A stretch of 64,000 nt of DNA from Argopecten irradians. Its lineage: Eukaryota > Mollusca > Bivalvia > Pectinida > Pectinidae. Under the pieces are notes generated by a model. That model saw only the letters and a program-made list of their open reading frames with translations, was not told the origin of the DNA and ran no database searches. The position numbers and the translations under genes are program-made. The stretch spans positions 48,536,284-48,600,283 of the forward strand of contig NC_091136.1 in assembly GCF_041381155.1 (NCBI RefSeq). Direction: 5' to 3'. This document shows positions 49,392 to 63,840 of the stretch, one piece after another; the first letter of the stretch is position 1, and the number at the start of each line of letters is the position of its first letter.

Positions 49392-52300
49392 GGCTGTAAC
49401 CAAAGACAAGAACAGTTGTATAATGACTATGGTTATCTAATAGAGCATATTGTTTTGATTTCCAATTTTTAAACCCTAATACTAAGGCATTCCATAACGT
49501 AGTGATATATATGTCGAAGTGGATTCTATCTGATTACTGATGATATGTTTTCATGAACATTACGAGATTTCGTGATTGTTTTGATACCAAATCACTCTCA
49601 TATCAGATTGAAACTTATCAAGTTAATCCATAATAGCAAAATTTGGATGCTCAAGTTGCCGACGAATTAAATGACGGTTATCCTAAAGGATCACCTGGTC
49701 GTGAACTCACTGAAATGTCAGGTGTGTATTCGTACACCTCTGTTAGGTTGATGTTTAGCCGACGGTTAACCAGTTTTGAGTATGGATAGTTTCTTTTTAT
49801 ATCAGAAAGATCCTCGTTTTGTTTTGCCTTTTGCTTGGTTGGTTGGCTGATTTCATAAACGTTTTATTAGTTGCTAAAATTTTTAGTAGGGCCTCCGTGT
49901 ATGTGGTTTGTTTGGTGTGTGAAGTTTTTAGAGACTGCAGTATGTGGATCTCGTGCCCTTTTTATAGTGCCATGTCAGCACTTCGTTGACATATCATTGC
50001 CAGAGGACAAATCAGTCGTCCCACGAAAATAAAATGGACGTTCTGCTTAAGGAGCAGGATCAGAAACTACCACTTCGATAGACTATATGGCGTGTCTCCT
50101 TGCAAAGGCGACTCACAGCCAGAAGTGAGGCTACGTCAAGGGAGACGTTAGGAAGAATTTTAAAAAATATATATAAGATCCAAAATTTAGTCGCCAGTAC
50201 AAGTCTTACATCTAAGTACTTCGGCAGGGCGATTGGCTTTGAAATTTTATCTATCTTAAGTATATAATGTATCGTGTTTGTGTATTGTCACAAGGACGAA
50301 TCGTCGTTAAAATAAGACAACTAAAGAAAAAATCCTTAGTCAGCAGCAACAGTTGTGTTTAATACCCCATTAATAATAATTAATTGTTTCACTGTTTCTT
50401 ACCAAACACCTACTTTGACTATTACCCATTGTGTTTCTACACGTCTAAGCCGTTTCGGTACTATAACACCGGTCTATCGCCGGCTTCATTTATCACGGAC
50501 GTCTATATTCGATTTGCATTGTGTTTTACTACAAATTGGTCTATTCAAACGTCATTATCCTTAATGAAACGTGTCTGTTACAAATAGCGGCGGGATCCGG
50601 TGTATATTGTTCTATAAGACTGATGGTGTCCTTGTATTTGTAGTAATTTGGTCATACCCTTATTACTGCAATCATCATTCCAATACCAGTATACGTCAGC
50701 CTTGACGTGACTGGAGGCAACAAGTCCACTCTGCGGCTGACCACGACAACACATTTACATCTGTATATTTTGATATCAAATAAGCATTTAGAAATTAATA
50801 AAATTTGCACCACCATGTCGTAATAGATTGTCTTTACACCACATACTGTAGTGTCCCCATCAATGGGCGTCATTGATAAAAGACAACGGTTCTGACGACA
50901 TATATCAAAAGTCTGTCGCGCGCCAGAGGTTGCTCTTTCGCACGTGGCGTGCCGGGTGTAGTTCAGACGGCGGGCGATGATCCTGTCACATTGGGTAATA
51001 TCTGTTTTTGTGGACAACATGAGATGGCTGTCCACTGCTATTGTCTGACAAATAAGTCGTATACATGTACACAACTACTAGGGTCCATTTGACGTGGAAT
51101 CATCTAGGACACCATTCAACATGCACATGATTTTATTTACACCAAGTTTCAGAAAGTTCAAGTAATGACAAAAGCATATAAAAAATAATATCAAAAATAA
51201 CCTAAAAGATAGTAATTTCCTGAATATTAAGCGCTTTAAAGCATCATTTTTAGAAATGTATGTAAGCCGTCACCTGTTTAAGGAAAAAAATAATCAAACA
51301 AACAAACAAATAAACATAAAAAACAGCGAAGTATGTGGGAATCTATTTTATTTAACAATTCATTTACATTATTATAATCCAATTAGTAAGTTAATACAGG
51401 GACTTGGATTTCTTGGTATAAGTAAATATTCTCTAACTGTTATTTGAAGAACAAAACACAACCTAAGGGTCATGTATAAATATTGATTAATTGAATTTGA
51501 ATTCTGGTTGGGGTTTAATATGAAGGTCTTTCAACTATATAGTTCAAAAAATGACGTTACTCTACTTGACTTTCATTTTTTAGTAACTTATAAAAGGTCG
51601 TCGACCAGTCGCTTATTAAGTCACGAAACATCAACAGTGAAAATTACTTCCTGTCGTATTAAGCTGTACGTTGAGTTGTCTCTAAATCTTTCTGTCATTT
51701 TGCTCCCTTTAACAAACGATTTAACTATACAGACATGTAGTCATATCAGAATTTTTACGTCTCTTTATATCCCTGTTCACATTATGTGTGACTTACAGCA
51801 ACGAGACCACATCACTACCTCAATGGAGTGTTAATTAGTGACAGTATGAATGATACAGTCACACCTTGAATGGTCGAATAGAATATCCATTTACTTACAT
51901 AGATGATCATATATACATGGCCTCTCGCTCATTTCATCATCCACATTGCATCCAATCACTGTACTATTTGTTGAACCATATTTATAAATCGAAGCCGTTG
52001 TGGACCATCGTGTGTTCCGGGAGTAGCACGCTGATGTCCCGCCATTGCTTGCTCTCTATTCACAATCACACAAATGCTTCATTAGCCGACTTTTTGTACG
52101 GTGTCCTTAAGCGCTTAATTACAATGAATATTTACGTCATTGCTACGTCAAACTTAATTGATGGACTTATATAAAGTCCTTTTATTATACTCTGAACTCA
52201 ATTTAGTTGATGAAAATATAATACATATTAGGAACAATTTGCTATTGAGTCAAATTATATGCGAAATCAGTTGTGGAGATTAAAGAATGAATACCCATTT

Positions 52301-53699
52301 GCTATAATCAACATCGTGCTGTTTTCAAAAGTTATTACCTAGCTGACATTATAGTATAGGGTGGCTTTATTGCATCATAAAACAGAAAAAGTGAATTACA
52401 AACCTTTTTGTTACTTCACTCATGTTGATATTTTTGTGTTGACCTGGTCCTCGCTTCAGGGGCAAGATCCTCTGGTCATAGGAGTATTCGAGATTCCGTG
52501 AGAACCAATCATTATGTCCATCTGTTAAAGAACCTGATTCATAACATAAAGCTTAATTTAGGAAGGTTGTACTTATCACAGCTAGTATAAAACGATATCA
52601 TAATTCGCTGAGATGCCTTAAAATGTTGTGATGTTAAAATTAAAAAGATTTAAATCATTATAGCTGCGGCAAACCTAGAGCTACAAAGGCAGACGTCAGG
52701 GATAGAATTGGTCAAAAAGAATTCAGTCTTTTAATTGTGTCTTTTAGCAGCAAAATGTAGCTTTATTAGAATAAGCTGAAGATGATTTGATGTACATTGA
52801 ATAATACTTGAAATTGACGAACAAATTATTTCGGCCTGTTATCTCTTCGAACGAGTAGGGAATATTGTCGTTTTAGTCTTGTTTGGATCCAATCGACTTG
52901 AATACCATAAAATGCCTACTCGAAAAGTTCTGTGTGACAAATGTTCTTAAATGACTGCACGTGCGCCTGATACTTTGGTACACGTGTTGAGGTGAAGGTC
53001 GGAGCGACTAATCATCTCGCTCTGATTACCTTTACATTATGACGTTCTTCTGCCGGATACGAACGCATAAAGTTGTAAACATGTAATAAACCTGCGAATG
53101 AATTTTCTTTATAGACTCCTCGAAATTGCCGTTTTTGAAATCAATTTTGTGACTATTGTTCCGTTTTCGTCTGAACAGCCATTACTGAGGTGTTGCAATA
53201 ATACTCAGACGCTCTAAATAACCACCTTAACTTAGGGCGGGCATGCCATTTCCGGTGCTATATTTTACACCCACTCGACCCTTCACTGGTATCTGTGAGG
53301 CATTGGCTGGACAATGACAGCCATGATAGAAAATCTTGTTTTCTCTTGTTTATGTTTGGTTGAATTTCTTTCCTCTTATGTTTCCTTGTTTCTGTATTTA
53401 TTTGCTGTAAGACCATTGAAAGCATAGCTAAGTCACTGACGCAGTGATAACTAAGCAGTTTCTATCTATCAATTTGATCGACGGTTTTGCATGTTGCCCG
53501 TCTGTCCCAGTTGTTGCTGATAAATGCAGTACCGTTTATTTACAGACTGAGACTACACGAGAAATGGATAACTTTCAGACTGATATCAATCATATAGGAC
53601 ATTTCAAAATATGGTGATATACTTAAAAAGCAAATTATAATCTGGCAACGTTGACACTTGCTTCACTTCTGATCACAAAATTAACGAATATGTATCTGC
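49392..53699. other. Non-coding region with repeat fragments
   Basis: No supportable gene. A block at 49888-49990 (GGGCCTCCGTGTATG, GAGACTGCAGTATG) resembles the dispersed repeat fragment at 59860-59940. The 140-codon minus-strand ORF at 50652-51074 is the longest here outside repeats. It is Cys- and Arg-rich with no domain I recognise and no matching splice context. Other ORFs are shorter. Confidence 0.4.
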
Positions 53700-56600
53700 T
53701 TTCGTGACGAATAAAGATATTCAGTTTTGTCAAGCTAACATACGAACACTTTTCTTCTGCTCTTCTTTTTTAATCAGCAAATTGTATTTCAGTTATTGCA
53801 TGATTGTGTTAGAAACGCCATTATACCAGGAGATTGCGTCCAGACACCGGAAACACGCCACGTCCCTTTACCCGTCTCCGATCAAACTTCCATCACGGTC
53901 AGTAGTGCTACCTTAAGGACAAAATTCAAATCAATCCAAGAAGAGGCTCTCGTGACAGCTTGTCCTAATTTCCATGTCTGCGTCAGAAGAACGTTTAAAT
54001 AAGGAGATCTAATATGGATATCCAGGTCAAACGCATTTTCTTCGACATTGAGACACTGGCATGCTCAACCAATCGCTTGATGGGTTAGAGCCTGCCAACG
54101 CTAAGTTGATCAATCTGCGATTTTCTGCGCCGCCCTAGAAACGCCATAGCGTTGATGGGTTGCATGGTAAGGTGTACTGCAGTCCGGAGATGTATAGAAG
54201 GTTCATGTGAAGTCAGTCAAGTGAGAGATTGGTAAGTTTAGGGAGCAGATCGATACCATACATAAAACGTATCAAGATAGGTTACAATGATTGAACAAAT
54301 CCGTGAACAAACAATGGAATACACGTCTTTAGTACATGCACTTTTAGGTCGAGAATAGTTAATATCCATAATATATATAAAACCGACAGCGATGAAAATT
54401 TTCAGATTTTCATGCTCTCCTTTCGAGAGTTCACAGAAAGGCTTAAGAAAAGAGTTGATGCTAGATGTCCCAACCTAGATTAGTATATGACCCACGGCTA
54501 AGTTTCATCAACTAACGTCGCAAAACAAGTCATTTTGACCTTTCCCTTCACAATATTGTATTTAGGTATGTTTTAATATCAATATGACAAAATGAAATCA
54601 ATAACAAATATTGATCACAAGTATTTCAAGTTAAAACTGTTCCCTTTGTTGAAGAATTGCTACAAATGGAACATTTAATACCGATGCCTTTCTCGTCATT
54701 ATCAACAGTTCACGACTATACCAAAACATCTTACTAGCACAGTCAAATCTGTTTTACTGGTAACTCAAGGTAGTGAATAATTTCAATAATAGTAAAATTA
54801 TGAGTATATCTAGATGTGTTTACGTCAGTAGCAAGCACGCAGCTATTTAGTTTATCTATTTAAAAAAGAAAAAAAATGGAAAAAAGTACTTCGATATAGA
54901 TGTCTTCGTTTAGTAAGTGGGAGCAGGTCAGTTTCTTTATCAATGATAGTGTGATTGAGTCCCCGTTCTAAGCCAGGTATAATGGATGCTGTTTGAAAGT
55001 GAATCGGTTTTATATTCATATCCTTATTTTTTACATTTACATTTCCAAAAGCATGCAGTGTCATATATATTTAACTTTGATTTTCGTGGTGTGTGATGTT
55101 GATAAAGTGGTGATGATACTCCATCTTTATTCATGTTTTTGATTATTTATCTCACTTTTAATATGGTTTTGTACAAATCTACATCATACTTATATTAACA
55201 TGGCTCAATCAATTTGGGGCCAATTACATAAACATTTTATATTTAATTGTGCTTTCTTATAGGGATTTTAAGTTATAGATTTCCCTAGATTTGTTCATGA
55301 GATATAGGACTCCAGATACTGCTTGTGCTATCACGTCGGTTGGCATATCTCTGTGACGAAATTTAGTTTTTCTGAGAATGTAAGCCGTAAATAGAACATT
55401 TCATAATCATTGAAATATATGTCAAATGTTTAGTTATTTACAAGATGTGTGTATGGTCTTGATTAATCTATGATGTGATTTGCACTTTTCTATTTTCTTG
55501 AGATCCTTTTTAAATTATTTTTTTATGTATTCCTCTGCCGTGGTTGAGTATTTCTACATAATCAGTGATTACAATGGAGGTTGTTCGGTTAGACTATTAG
55601 GAGCCGTATACCTTTAGCTAATGTTTTCTGGATAAACATGATTAAAAAAATGAAGCATTTGTCTAGTGGATGTCTTCAAAGGACCAAGTGGTGATTAAAC
55701 GATTTGGTGTCGTTAATCTTGACAGAGCAAGACGTGTGTCAAACATATTCCTCCTTCTGTCTCTGGATTTAATCTTATATAACATACACTTATTTTGTTG
55801 TTTTAGATCTTAACATATGACTTGATTTGTGCCATATGATTCTAAATTTTTGTCAGAGTTTATTGATATTATCGAATGTTTTAAAGCACATTGCTTACAT
55901 GGATACTGAACACCAATGTATCGTGCCTTTCCACTTTTCGACAATTGATCTTTTAATGTATGTTCATTTTTAATTGAAGAAGCTAGATATGTACTGTAGT
56001 GTAACGTATCTAATAATCCGAAGAAATCTGTCGTTCTCTTCTCTTGTCACCTATATAAAAAGGACGATAGAACCGCAAAATTATTCGGACAACGTTCTGA
56101 TAGCAGTTTACAATGTATTTATTTGTTTGTTCTAGCTGTATTTCTGTAGAAGCTACACAAAACACAAAACTGTACCCAAATAAAATACTGTAATGCAGAA
56201 TATTTGCTCTGACAACATTATCTACTTTTCTACAATGTCATTATTGTCTGACCTTACATTACACGATAAATAAAACATGTCTCATTCTTGTCATTGAAAT
56301 CTATATCACAGTCTGTTATTCTGCTTCTTTCAGTCAGAATTACACTCAAGAAATAATTTTATTATTTGTATGGCTCTCTTTTGCATGAGGAAATTTGGCT
56401 TGCTCTTCATTTCCCAAATGAGTTTATTTCTTAAAGAACTAAAAGTATTACTATACTTAGATAGCACATGTCAAGGCCAATAAAGTCCTTCACATTAGCA
56501 GTTATCGCCCACAGAAATCCAAGAAAAAGATTATAGCGCGGACCTCTTCCATATCTCATTTTGTATCCTTCGCGCGCGGTACGAATTCAAGCTTAAAGAA

Positions 56601-59600
56601 TATAAGGATCCGCAAAAGATTATGAGATTAATATTTACGTTAAGAAATTGAAAATCTAAAAAAAAAACAAAAAAAAAACTATCAGAATTGGGTAGGCTCG
56701 AGCACCAAACAGCCATACTACATATGTTGTTTACTTGAAAACATACAAGTCGATCGCCTGTCTATGCAATGTTTCCTACTATATACATGTGGTTATCGTT
56801 TGACATTTGAGAGCTGTAAAATTATTCCGATGCCTAAACAATATAAATCTAGAGATTTACAGTTTCTTTCCTGTATATGTTTATGTGGATTTTTTAACCA
56901 AAGTTTAATTAGTTATATACTATGTAATTTGTTTTATTTAGTCCTTGTTATTTGTTTTTTTTATTTTACATAGTTATGTGTTCGTGATGTTTCTGAAGTT
57001 CTGTAAACCGCCACATTATCTGATAGCCATCGTACGTTGAGCACTTCATCAGAAAATATCAATCAGTCAGAATGATTTAGCTATCACCAATATTTTGTCA
57101 TAAACTGCATTTCACTCATTGTGATAACTCGTACATCATTTACTTATTCCAATGTTTTATCAGATATGAACATATCCGAAATATATATTCACAATCAAAG
57201 TAAAACTATATAATGCTGTTTGAACTACGGTCTCCAAGTCATCAGAACGGCGCCGATAGAACCATATGCTGGAGAGGATTGGTTTCATAGTGAACAGAAT
57301 AACAATCCCTGCATTTTTCATTCTATATTTTTTCTCTTTCTCTCAGTAGTACTTACTATTTCTCACAACGATGTGTCATTCAAATTTGATTTCATTGAAA
57401 TGGATTTAAAGTCATCAATGCTATAAAATAAGATTCATTTTTACCACAGAACATGTCATATATCTCGGCCAAATACGTATAAACGTTGTCAAAAGGGCAA
57501 CTGTTACAGTAAAATACGATAGTATAAAATAAGGTAAGTGTTATGCTCCTATATCCATATCAGTTATATTATGTTGGTACTATATTTCAATAGACATGAA
57601 TAAGGATAGATATATAATCTTAAATTGAACGTCAACAGTACACATTTATATACTGTAGCCACATTACACACATTATGTTATGCCATTGGTACTTGTGTGG
57701 CAATTAAGACGCAAAATGACGCAACTGGAGAAGTTTTCGTTTAGCCCTTGATCACCGCGTATAATAAAAAGAACCTTACAATGTGGAGCCCTTTTCTTCT
57801 TCTGAGTATTTGAATTTAAAGGTTAGAATATATTTTTATGTAGTTCCTGACGATGTATATGAATTATTGCTCTTGCAAGTGCTACCTAGCTAAGTAGCGT
57901 AATATTGAAGATGAGGGAGAAAAAGATCCAAGCCGCTTGACAAAACAAGAATTGAAAATCTGACATACCTGCCTGGGATATAGGGGGATTGTCATAATTC
58001 CATATACTGTATCAATATATCATGATGAAACACGCGTGGTTAAAAGTTCTTCTAAGATTACGTGCTACCTGTTTTCAGATTGGAATCTTTTGCATCAGCG
58101 GAGTGGAAGAGTACATACTAGGCAATCAATATTTACATTAGATTTGTCAAACAAAGCTTGTAATTAAGTTACACTTGTTCATTTAGAAGTATTTATGTTG
58201 ATGGCCTTCGATAAAAAAGGAAATTCGCGACATTAACACAAATTTAAAATGAACCAGCATAAAAGAAGTAAATAATGGACGTGCTTAGTAATATATTCTA
58301 TTGTAGAATCAGCGTGGTTAATTGAATAGCACCATGCTTACACCTTACACAGCTATCGTTCACGTACAATTCCACAACATTTTATCAACATAGCAGTAAA
58401 CTTTCATGATGTTAACCGATATATTCAAGGCCGCTGAACACAGTGACGGGCGGAGTAATGAAAACTAGAAGGAAGCTTTAGGAAGAAAAACACTGCCAAC
58501 TATATGTAGGATAATGCAACCAAAGAGGGAAACACATTTACTAACGCGAAAAAAACATATCGGAAACGCTATCTTGTCACAAGTAACAAAGAGTGTTGAT
58601 AAGGAATGGATCAATCCCCAACAGTTTTCTAACCAACATCAGGGATACACATCGTTATTCCGAGGTCGTTAGTAACTTAGAAGTAATCTCACATACCCAA
58701 TAACATGTCGGGGATTGGAAATATAATCGAAGTATCATAGCGTTGTGGATTAGAAAAAAAAGGTGTTTTTTTTATTAAAAATCAATTTTGAAAGAATATA
58801 TATCTTTCGCGAATATTTCACCATCGTCATAGAATAAAAACAGTAAGTTAAAAAGAATACTGGCAAAACTTCTAATCATCATAATATTATACCACCGCAC
58901 AATTAGTAGACTTTTGAAACAAGTATCCTGAAGTACCCTGTGGTTGCAACAGAATGTTGCTTATATAAGCAGGAATGCAACTTTTTTTATAAATAATTTC
59001 AGGATAGGTAAAGTTCACCTAGGATTTGTTCAGATCATATTAAGAATATTTTACTTGTGTGATCCATAAACGGTTTCATAAATACAGCTGGATAAGAGTT
59101 TCCAAGAAGGAGAAGATGTTTTTGCATGAGACCAAAGTTAATACACTTCATAAAGAATGTTTGAACAATTGAATAACAAGACTTTATAGCGAAAGTTTTA
59201 ATTTTCATTTCTGTCCTTAGTGTTTCATGTTGAGCAGATGCTATATAATATCCATAATTTAATATAATTCATGATATGATATAATTCCATAAAGGCAATG
59301 ATGATTCTCATGTTGGCTTAAGATCTTGTGACACGAGTTCAGCCTTCAGGAATTCTTTGGACGTTTCGTTAATCTAGATAAAGTATTGAAAATTGGTGAT
59401 AAAGTCATTTTTGCAACGCCGCTTGAGGCATAGCAGTAAGTTTCATAAGCAATTCACGCCATCTTGCAGGATAGTCATGTATCAAGAACGCTTGGATCAG
59501 AGATCGATCCGTGTGTTACAAGCATTGCCTGTTGAAGTAATATTAAAACGAATTACGAAAACAGACTTGAATCTGTCCGATTCGGACGCTATCTTCTTGA

Positions 59601-59845
59601 TAAATCATGGTCACACAGCGGTTGCATCCGTTCAGATTTCTGTGTAGAACAAGCATTCGTGGTAAAAGTATTTTGAATTATGATTTTTTAACATTTTGAA
59701 AGAAACCTGGTTCCATTTACATGTGGAACACATATATGTGTAGCGGTATACCATGTTAGAAACATAACTTTTATATTTCTAACTTAGATCACGATTCTGT
59801 AAAAATAAATACCAGACAATGCGTATGCTTGATCAATTAACGTCC
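53700..59845. other. Non-coding region
   Basis: AT-rich sequence, with short ORFs of 60-84 codons only. The plus-strand ORF at 59393-59647 (84 codons, LQALPVEVILKRITKTDL, ends HTAVASVQISV) has a balanced composition but no recognised domain and no visible partner exons. Nothing else is supported. Confidence 0.4.
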
Positions 59846-59945
59846 TATTAACAGCCACGGTCATGTAAGGACGGCCTCCGATGTATGCGATGTATTGCAT
59901 ATATGAAGTGCGGGTGTGTGTTTTGGGAGACTGCGGTATATTAGT
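59846..59945 (+). repeat. Dispersed repeat fragment
   Basis: CAGCCACGGTCATGTAAGG and GGACGGCCTCC match the block at 5258-5285 with few changes, and the following GAGACTGCGGTATA resembles 49931-49944. At least three places in the window therefore carry pieces of one family. Family identity is unknown. Confidence 0.5.
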
Positions 59946-61905
59946 GTTGTCTTCTTGTATAGTAGAACATACTAACATGCGGAATACGAAATGACAATGC
60001 ATACTAAAAGCGGAATGAAAATGGAATACAGAAAAACCCAGAATGTTCAATATTTTCTTTGTCTTTTTTTCTGAGCTTAAAATATCTGCATAAAACTGTT
60101 AGTCTGTACTAGATCTGGCTACATGTCCATTGCACTAACACAAGCTCACAAATGTCCAATCAAATGGTTAATAAGCTTCCGCGTAGCCCACTTAGCTTTT
60201 TGGGAAGCTAATACTTGTCTGTTTTAAGTTTCGTTACCAAGTAGTTATTCCCTTAGTAGTTATTGTGTTTCTCTAGACACATTTTTACCAATAGTGTTGT
60301 TTTAGTTTAGGTCAAAGGATCTAACTCATGATTTAATTGCTAAAATCAGGAATTACATAAGGGTTTATTTAACATGAAGTCTACAGATACTGTAGAATCT
60401 TTGCGACTTTTCCAATTTCCATAGCATTTTCGCACGATATTCAGGTATAATGTGAGAATGTGTGTGATGGTTATATGTCCCTGGGGAGATATGTTTCTAT
60501 ACGGGACCAGTTTTACATTCTATGGATTTCGGTTTCTTGTATTCTGTTTAACGTGCTACTCAACGACTGCCCAAGGGTATCTTTGGAATAAACCTCGCAT
60601 TCACAGCAACAATTGTACGACAATGTAACATGGGAATTGTGTCTCTTCTTCCACCGTGGTGATTCGGCGATAACTTGATTTTGATATTTTAAACTGTTTT
60701 ATTAGATCACGTATTAGATATACAAACACATTGTATAAGTCCGTATCCAATTTCATTATACCAGTCCCCTATATATAATTAGACAAACACACAGTCAACA
60801 ATATCATAGATCAAATCCTATGCATATAGATTGGATAGATTTGAGATGGGATTTTGTTTACATACCATAAGGGGATATTACAGAACGGAATCACCATGCA
60901 CTTTAGATACGATGACCTATATTCAGCAGTAGTGTAATAAGACATTCTGCCTCTCCCATAACCTAGAATCTAATGTCTCCAAGTCTTACAAATTGGCACT
61001 ATCTCGATACAGACCTGTTTTATTGTTGATAACAGTGTAGTGCCGAACAGATTCCTCGGTCCGTGACAGTTGATCTTTTAGACTATGATTATCCTGGAGT
61101 TATAATCTTATTTAACTTGAAGGGAAAGCTGTATTCATATACTTTATGATGCTGCAGTTCTGACAACGACTCAAAATTGCAATGTCTGGCAGGAAAACTT
61201 GCAGACAAATACAATATTCCTTGTTCGGAAGACATAACTGATGATTTTTGATAGATATAGGTTCGCGAAATAAACTACAAGATGCACATATTAAGAAACA
61301 GTTTATGACAATCATTATGCTTTTCCCATATTTAACATTGAAATGGATTGGATATAGTTCTATTGATTTTCACGAACCTGTCTGACAACCACAGATTTAT
61401 TACGTAGATATGGAAATTAATTGGCATGTAGGACTGACCTGGACTTCCAATGTTGGAAGGTTAAATGTATACTTTTGTTTCTGTTGGATTCTTTAGACCC
61501 TTAGACTGGCAAGCAAACTGACTCCAGTACGACTTTGGTATTCTTCCCGCCGAGTTAAGGAAATAGAAAAAATACTTGTAGTGTTAAAGATATTCAAAAT
61601 GTATTTCATATATAATGACAATAAATTCTATATTTAATTGACTTGTGCAAACATCTTTATAGCCATATATTCCTTAATGTAATTGACTATGGTTCTTAAC
61701 TTATCATCCTTACTCTGGTGGGCACTTCTTTGCTGTAGAATCCTGTCAACACTATGATGTACATGTGTCTATTATACTAACATTGATAACTCTAATTAGA
61801 TATCCTTATTGTATTTGATATTACAAACTCGTTGTTATAATACCTCTACTGTGATTGAGTGATATTTCTTGTTAACTCGTGTTTTCATTTTATTTTTTCG
61901 TCTTT
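59946..61905. other. Non-coding gap
   Basis: AT-rich region without a supportable gene. The 67-codon minus-strand ORF at 61112-61315 has no domain. Confidence 0.45.
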
Positions 61906-62110
61906 GATTGGTTATCATTAATTCGTGGTTATATCATCCCTTCTTTTATTGCTCAGCATTAGATGTCATAGTTATATCATCCATTCATTGATTGATCAGC
62001 ATTTTATATACTTTGTAAATCTATCTTCTCTGCTTTGATTGGTCAGCATGACTTCGTGGTTATGACATCCCTTCTCTGATTAGTCAGCTTTGACCACTTG
62101 CATTTGTTAT
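61906..62110 (+). repeat. Degenerate tandem repeat of about 43 bp with inverted CCAAT words
   Basis: Five diverged units begin GATTGGTTATC (61906), TATTGCTCAGC (61947), GATTGATCAGC (61990), GATTGGTCAGC (62037) and GATTAGTCAGC (62078). Most also hold a TATATCATCC- or TATGACATCC-like word. ATTGG is the complement of the CCAAT box; two units keep it. Confidence 0.6.
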
Positions 62111-63840
62111 TGCTTCGTTCATTGGACAGACTTTCCAACGAGTCTACCGTTGTAATTGCGTAGGACAGATAAGACATGTGATATCAACTTAATGGTGATT
62201 GGTCGGTACTGGCAACTTTGTTACGGCCATCTTGGCGGTGATTGGCCTGACTATTAGATCGTGCTAAACGAACTATAAATGGCTAATTGGAAAACTGTGT
62301 AACCTTAAAGAACGTCATCCAATAACAATGCACGTCATGGATAAAAAGAAACATTTAAACAACAATGATAAGATAAATTAAAACACAATGCAGTCTATTG
62401 TGCATAATAAATTAAGTCTTTATTTTCCTTAGTAACTGATATTTCTGTGCACCAATCGTCACAAAACTCACAACAATCTGAAGGTCACTAACACACCCAG
62501 CATCCGTCACACATGTACTATATGGAATCGTAAGGTTATTGCACCTGTTTATAAAAGTCTTTTTGATAATGATCCTTTATCCTTACATCTATATAAAATT
62601 GTATTCACTGCTGTCCATTATGTATAGATTTATATTATTATGTACTAGGGAGAGGTCGTCACTAAGTTGGGAAAAGTCCAATGCCTAGTATCAACAGTTT
62701 ATGACAATAAAAATATGCTTTAAATAAAAAAATCTTAACAATCCTTATCAAATGTTCAATTAGTTTGCTAAAAATTGCTGATGTTCTGAAACTCCGCTAA
62801 AATCAAATTAATTATACCAATCTTTATATAAATGTGTACAATGTCAGTTTACATTTGTCCGGGATTTATACAGAGAAACTTGTCAAGTGTTTTCTAAGGA
62901 TATCATATTCATCTATAACAAATGGAATGAAATGTCTCACTACGTCACCTTTTTGCACACAAACCTGGTTGATGTGCTGACATTAATTCCTACATGCTTC
63001 ACAAAACCTTACATTTCCTACGTCATTACCAGTTACTATTCGTTCAGGAAGCTACCATACGACACTATAGGGTAACAATAAATGTTTAGGAACTTTGTAT
63101 TTCTATTTGTCTATACTCTTTTCATTATCTGACATACTTATCGACAGTATCTCATTAGTTTCCGTCGAAACTCAGCTCGTGAGTCGAAACCCTGCTCGTG
63201 CTCATGAGTCAAACCAAATTTCTTGCATTAAAGCAATGTTCAAATAAGTTCGCGAAAACATCGACTTTAAAGATTGTTTAATGTGGTACCAGTGGGTAGA
63301 TTAGACAGGTATAATGACAGTAGGTGGTATCTCTATTATGTTAACGTTCGAATCTGGTTGATCAAATTACACTTATAACGGGTGAACTAATGCATCTAAT
63401 TATCGATGAAATAACTATTTTTAGAATAAAGATGCTACATATAAGCACTTATATACGAAATATTACATTCCACTTGATATGTTGTTTGGTATCGTTCTTT
63501 TTTTTATAATTAATCTTGAAATGAAATCAAACTTTTACCAACTGGTACCAAACTGCCAACGATCATAATGCAGTTGAAAAACTACCACTTTACTGTTGTA
63601 GGAACATTTAGGCATATTTATAAAATTCAATCATTCTTAGGCCTCACTTCCGAAAATTAATTGAATGGGTAACCAATACATATGAAACACTCTTTGATTT
63701 GTTATTGCTTCAGAACACAAGAAATATTTGTAAAACAGCACAAGATATATTTTCTCAATTATTTGTAATGACAATGCTAACAAATTAAATTATTCATAAC
63801 GAGATATGTAACAAATACTGATCATATTCGGTACGCCACA
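62111..63840. other. Non-coding gap
   Basis: AT-rich sequence, no supportable gene. The 62-codon ORF at 62887-63075 has no domain. Confidence 0.45.

Noticed and set aside
50652..51074. 140-codon minus-strand ORF
   Set aside because: It is the longest ORF outside repeats in the right half, but it has no recognisable domain, no repeated gene-like context and no partner exons. A protein search would decide.
59393..59647. 84-codon plus-strand ORF
   Set aside because: Composition is plausible for a protein but no domain, splice partner or conserved motif is visible.
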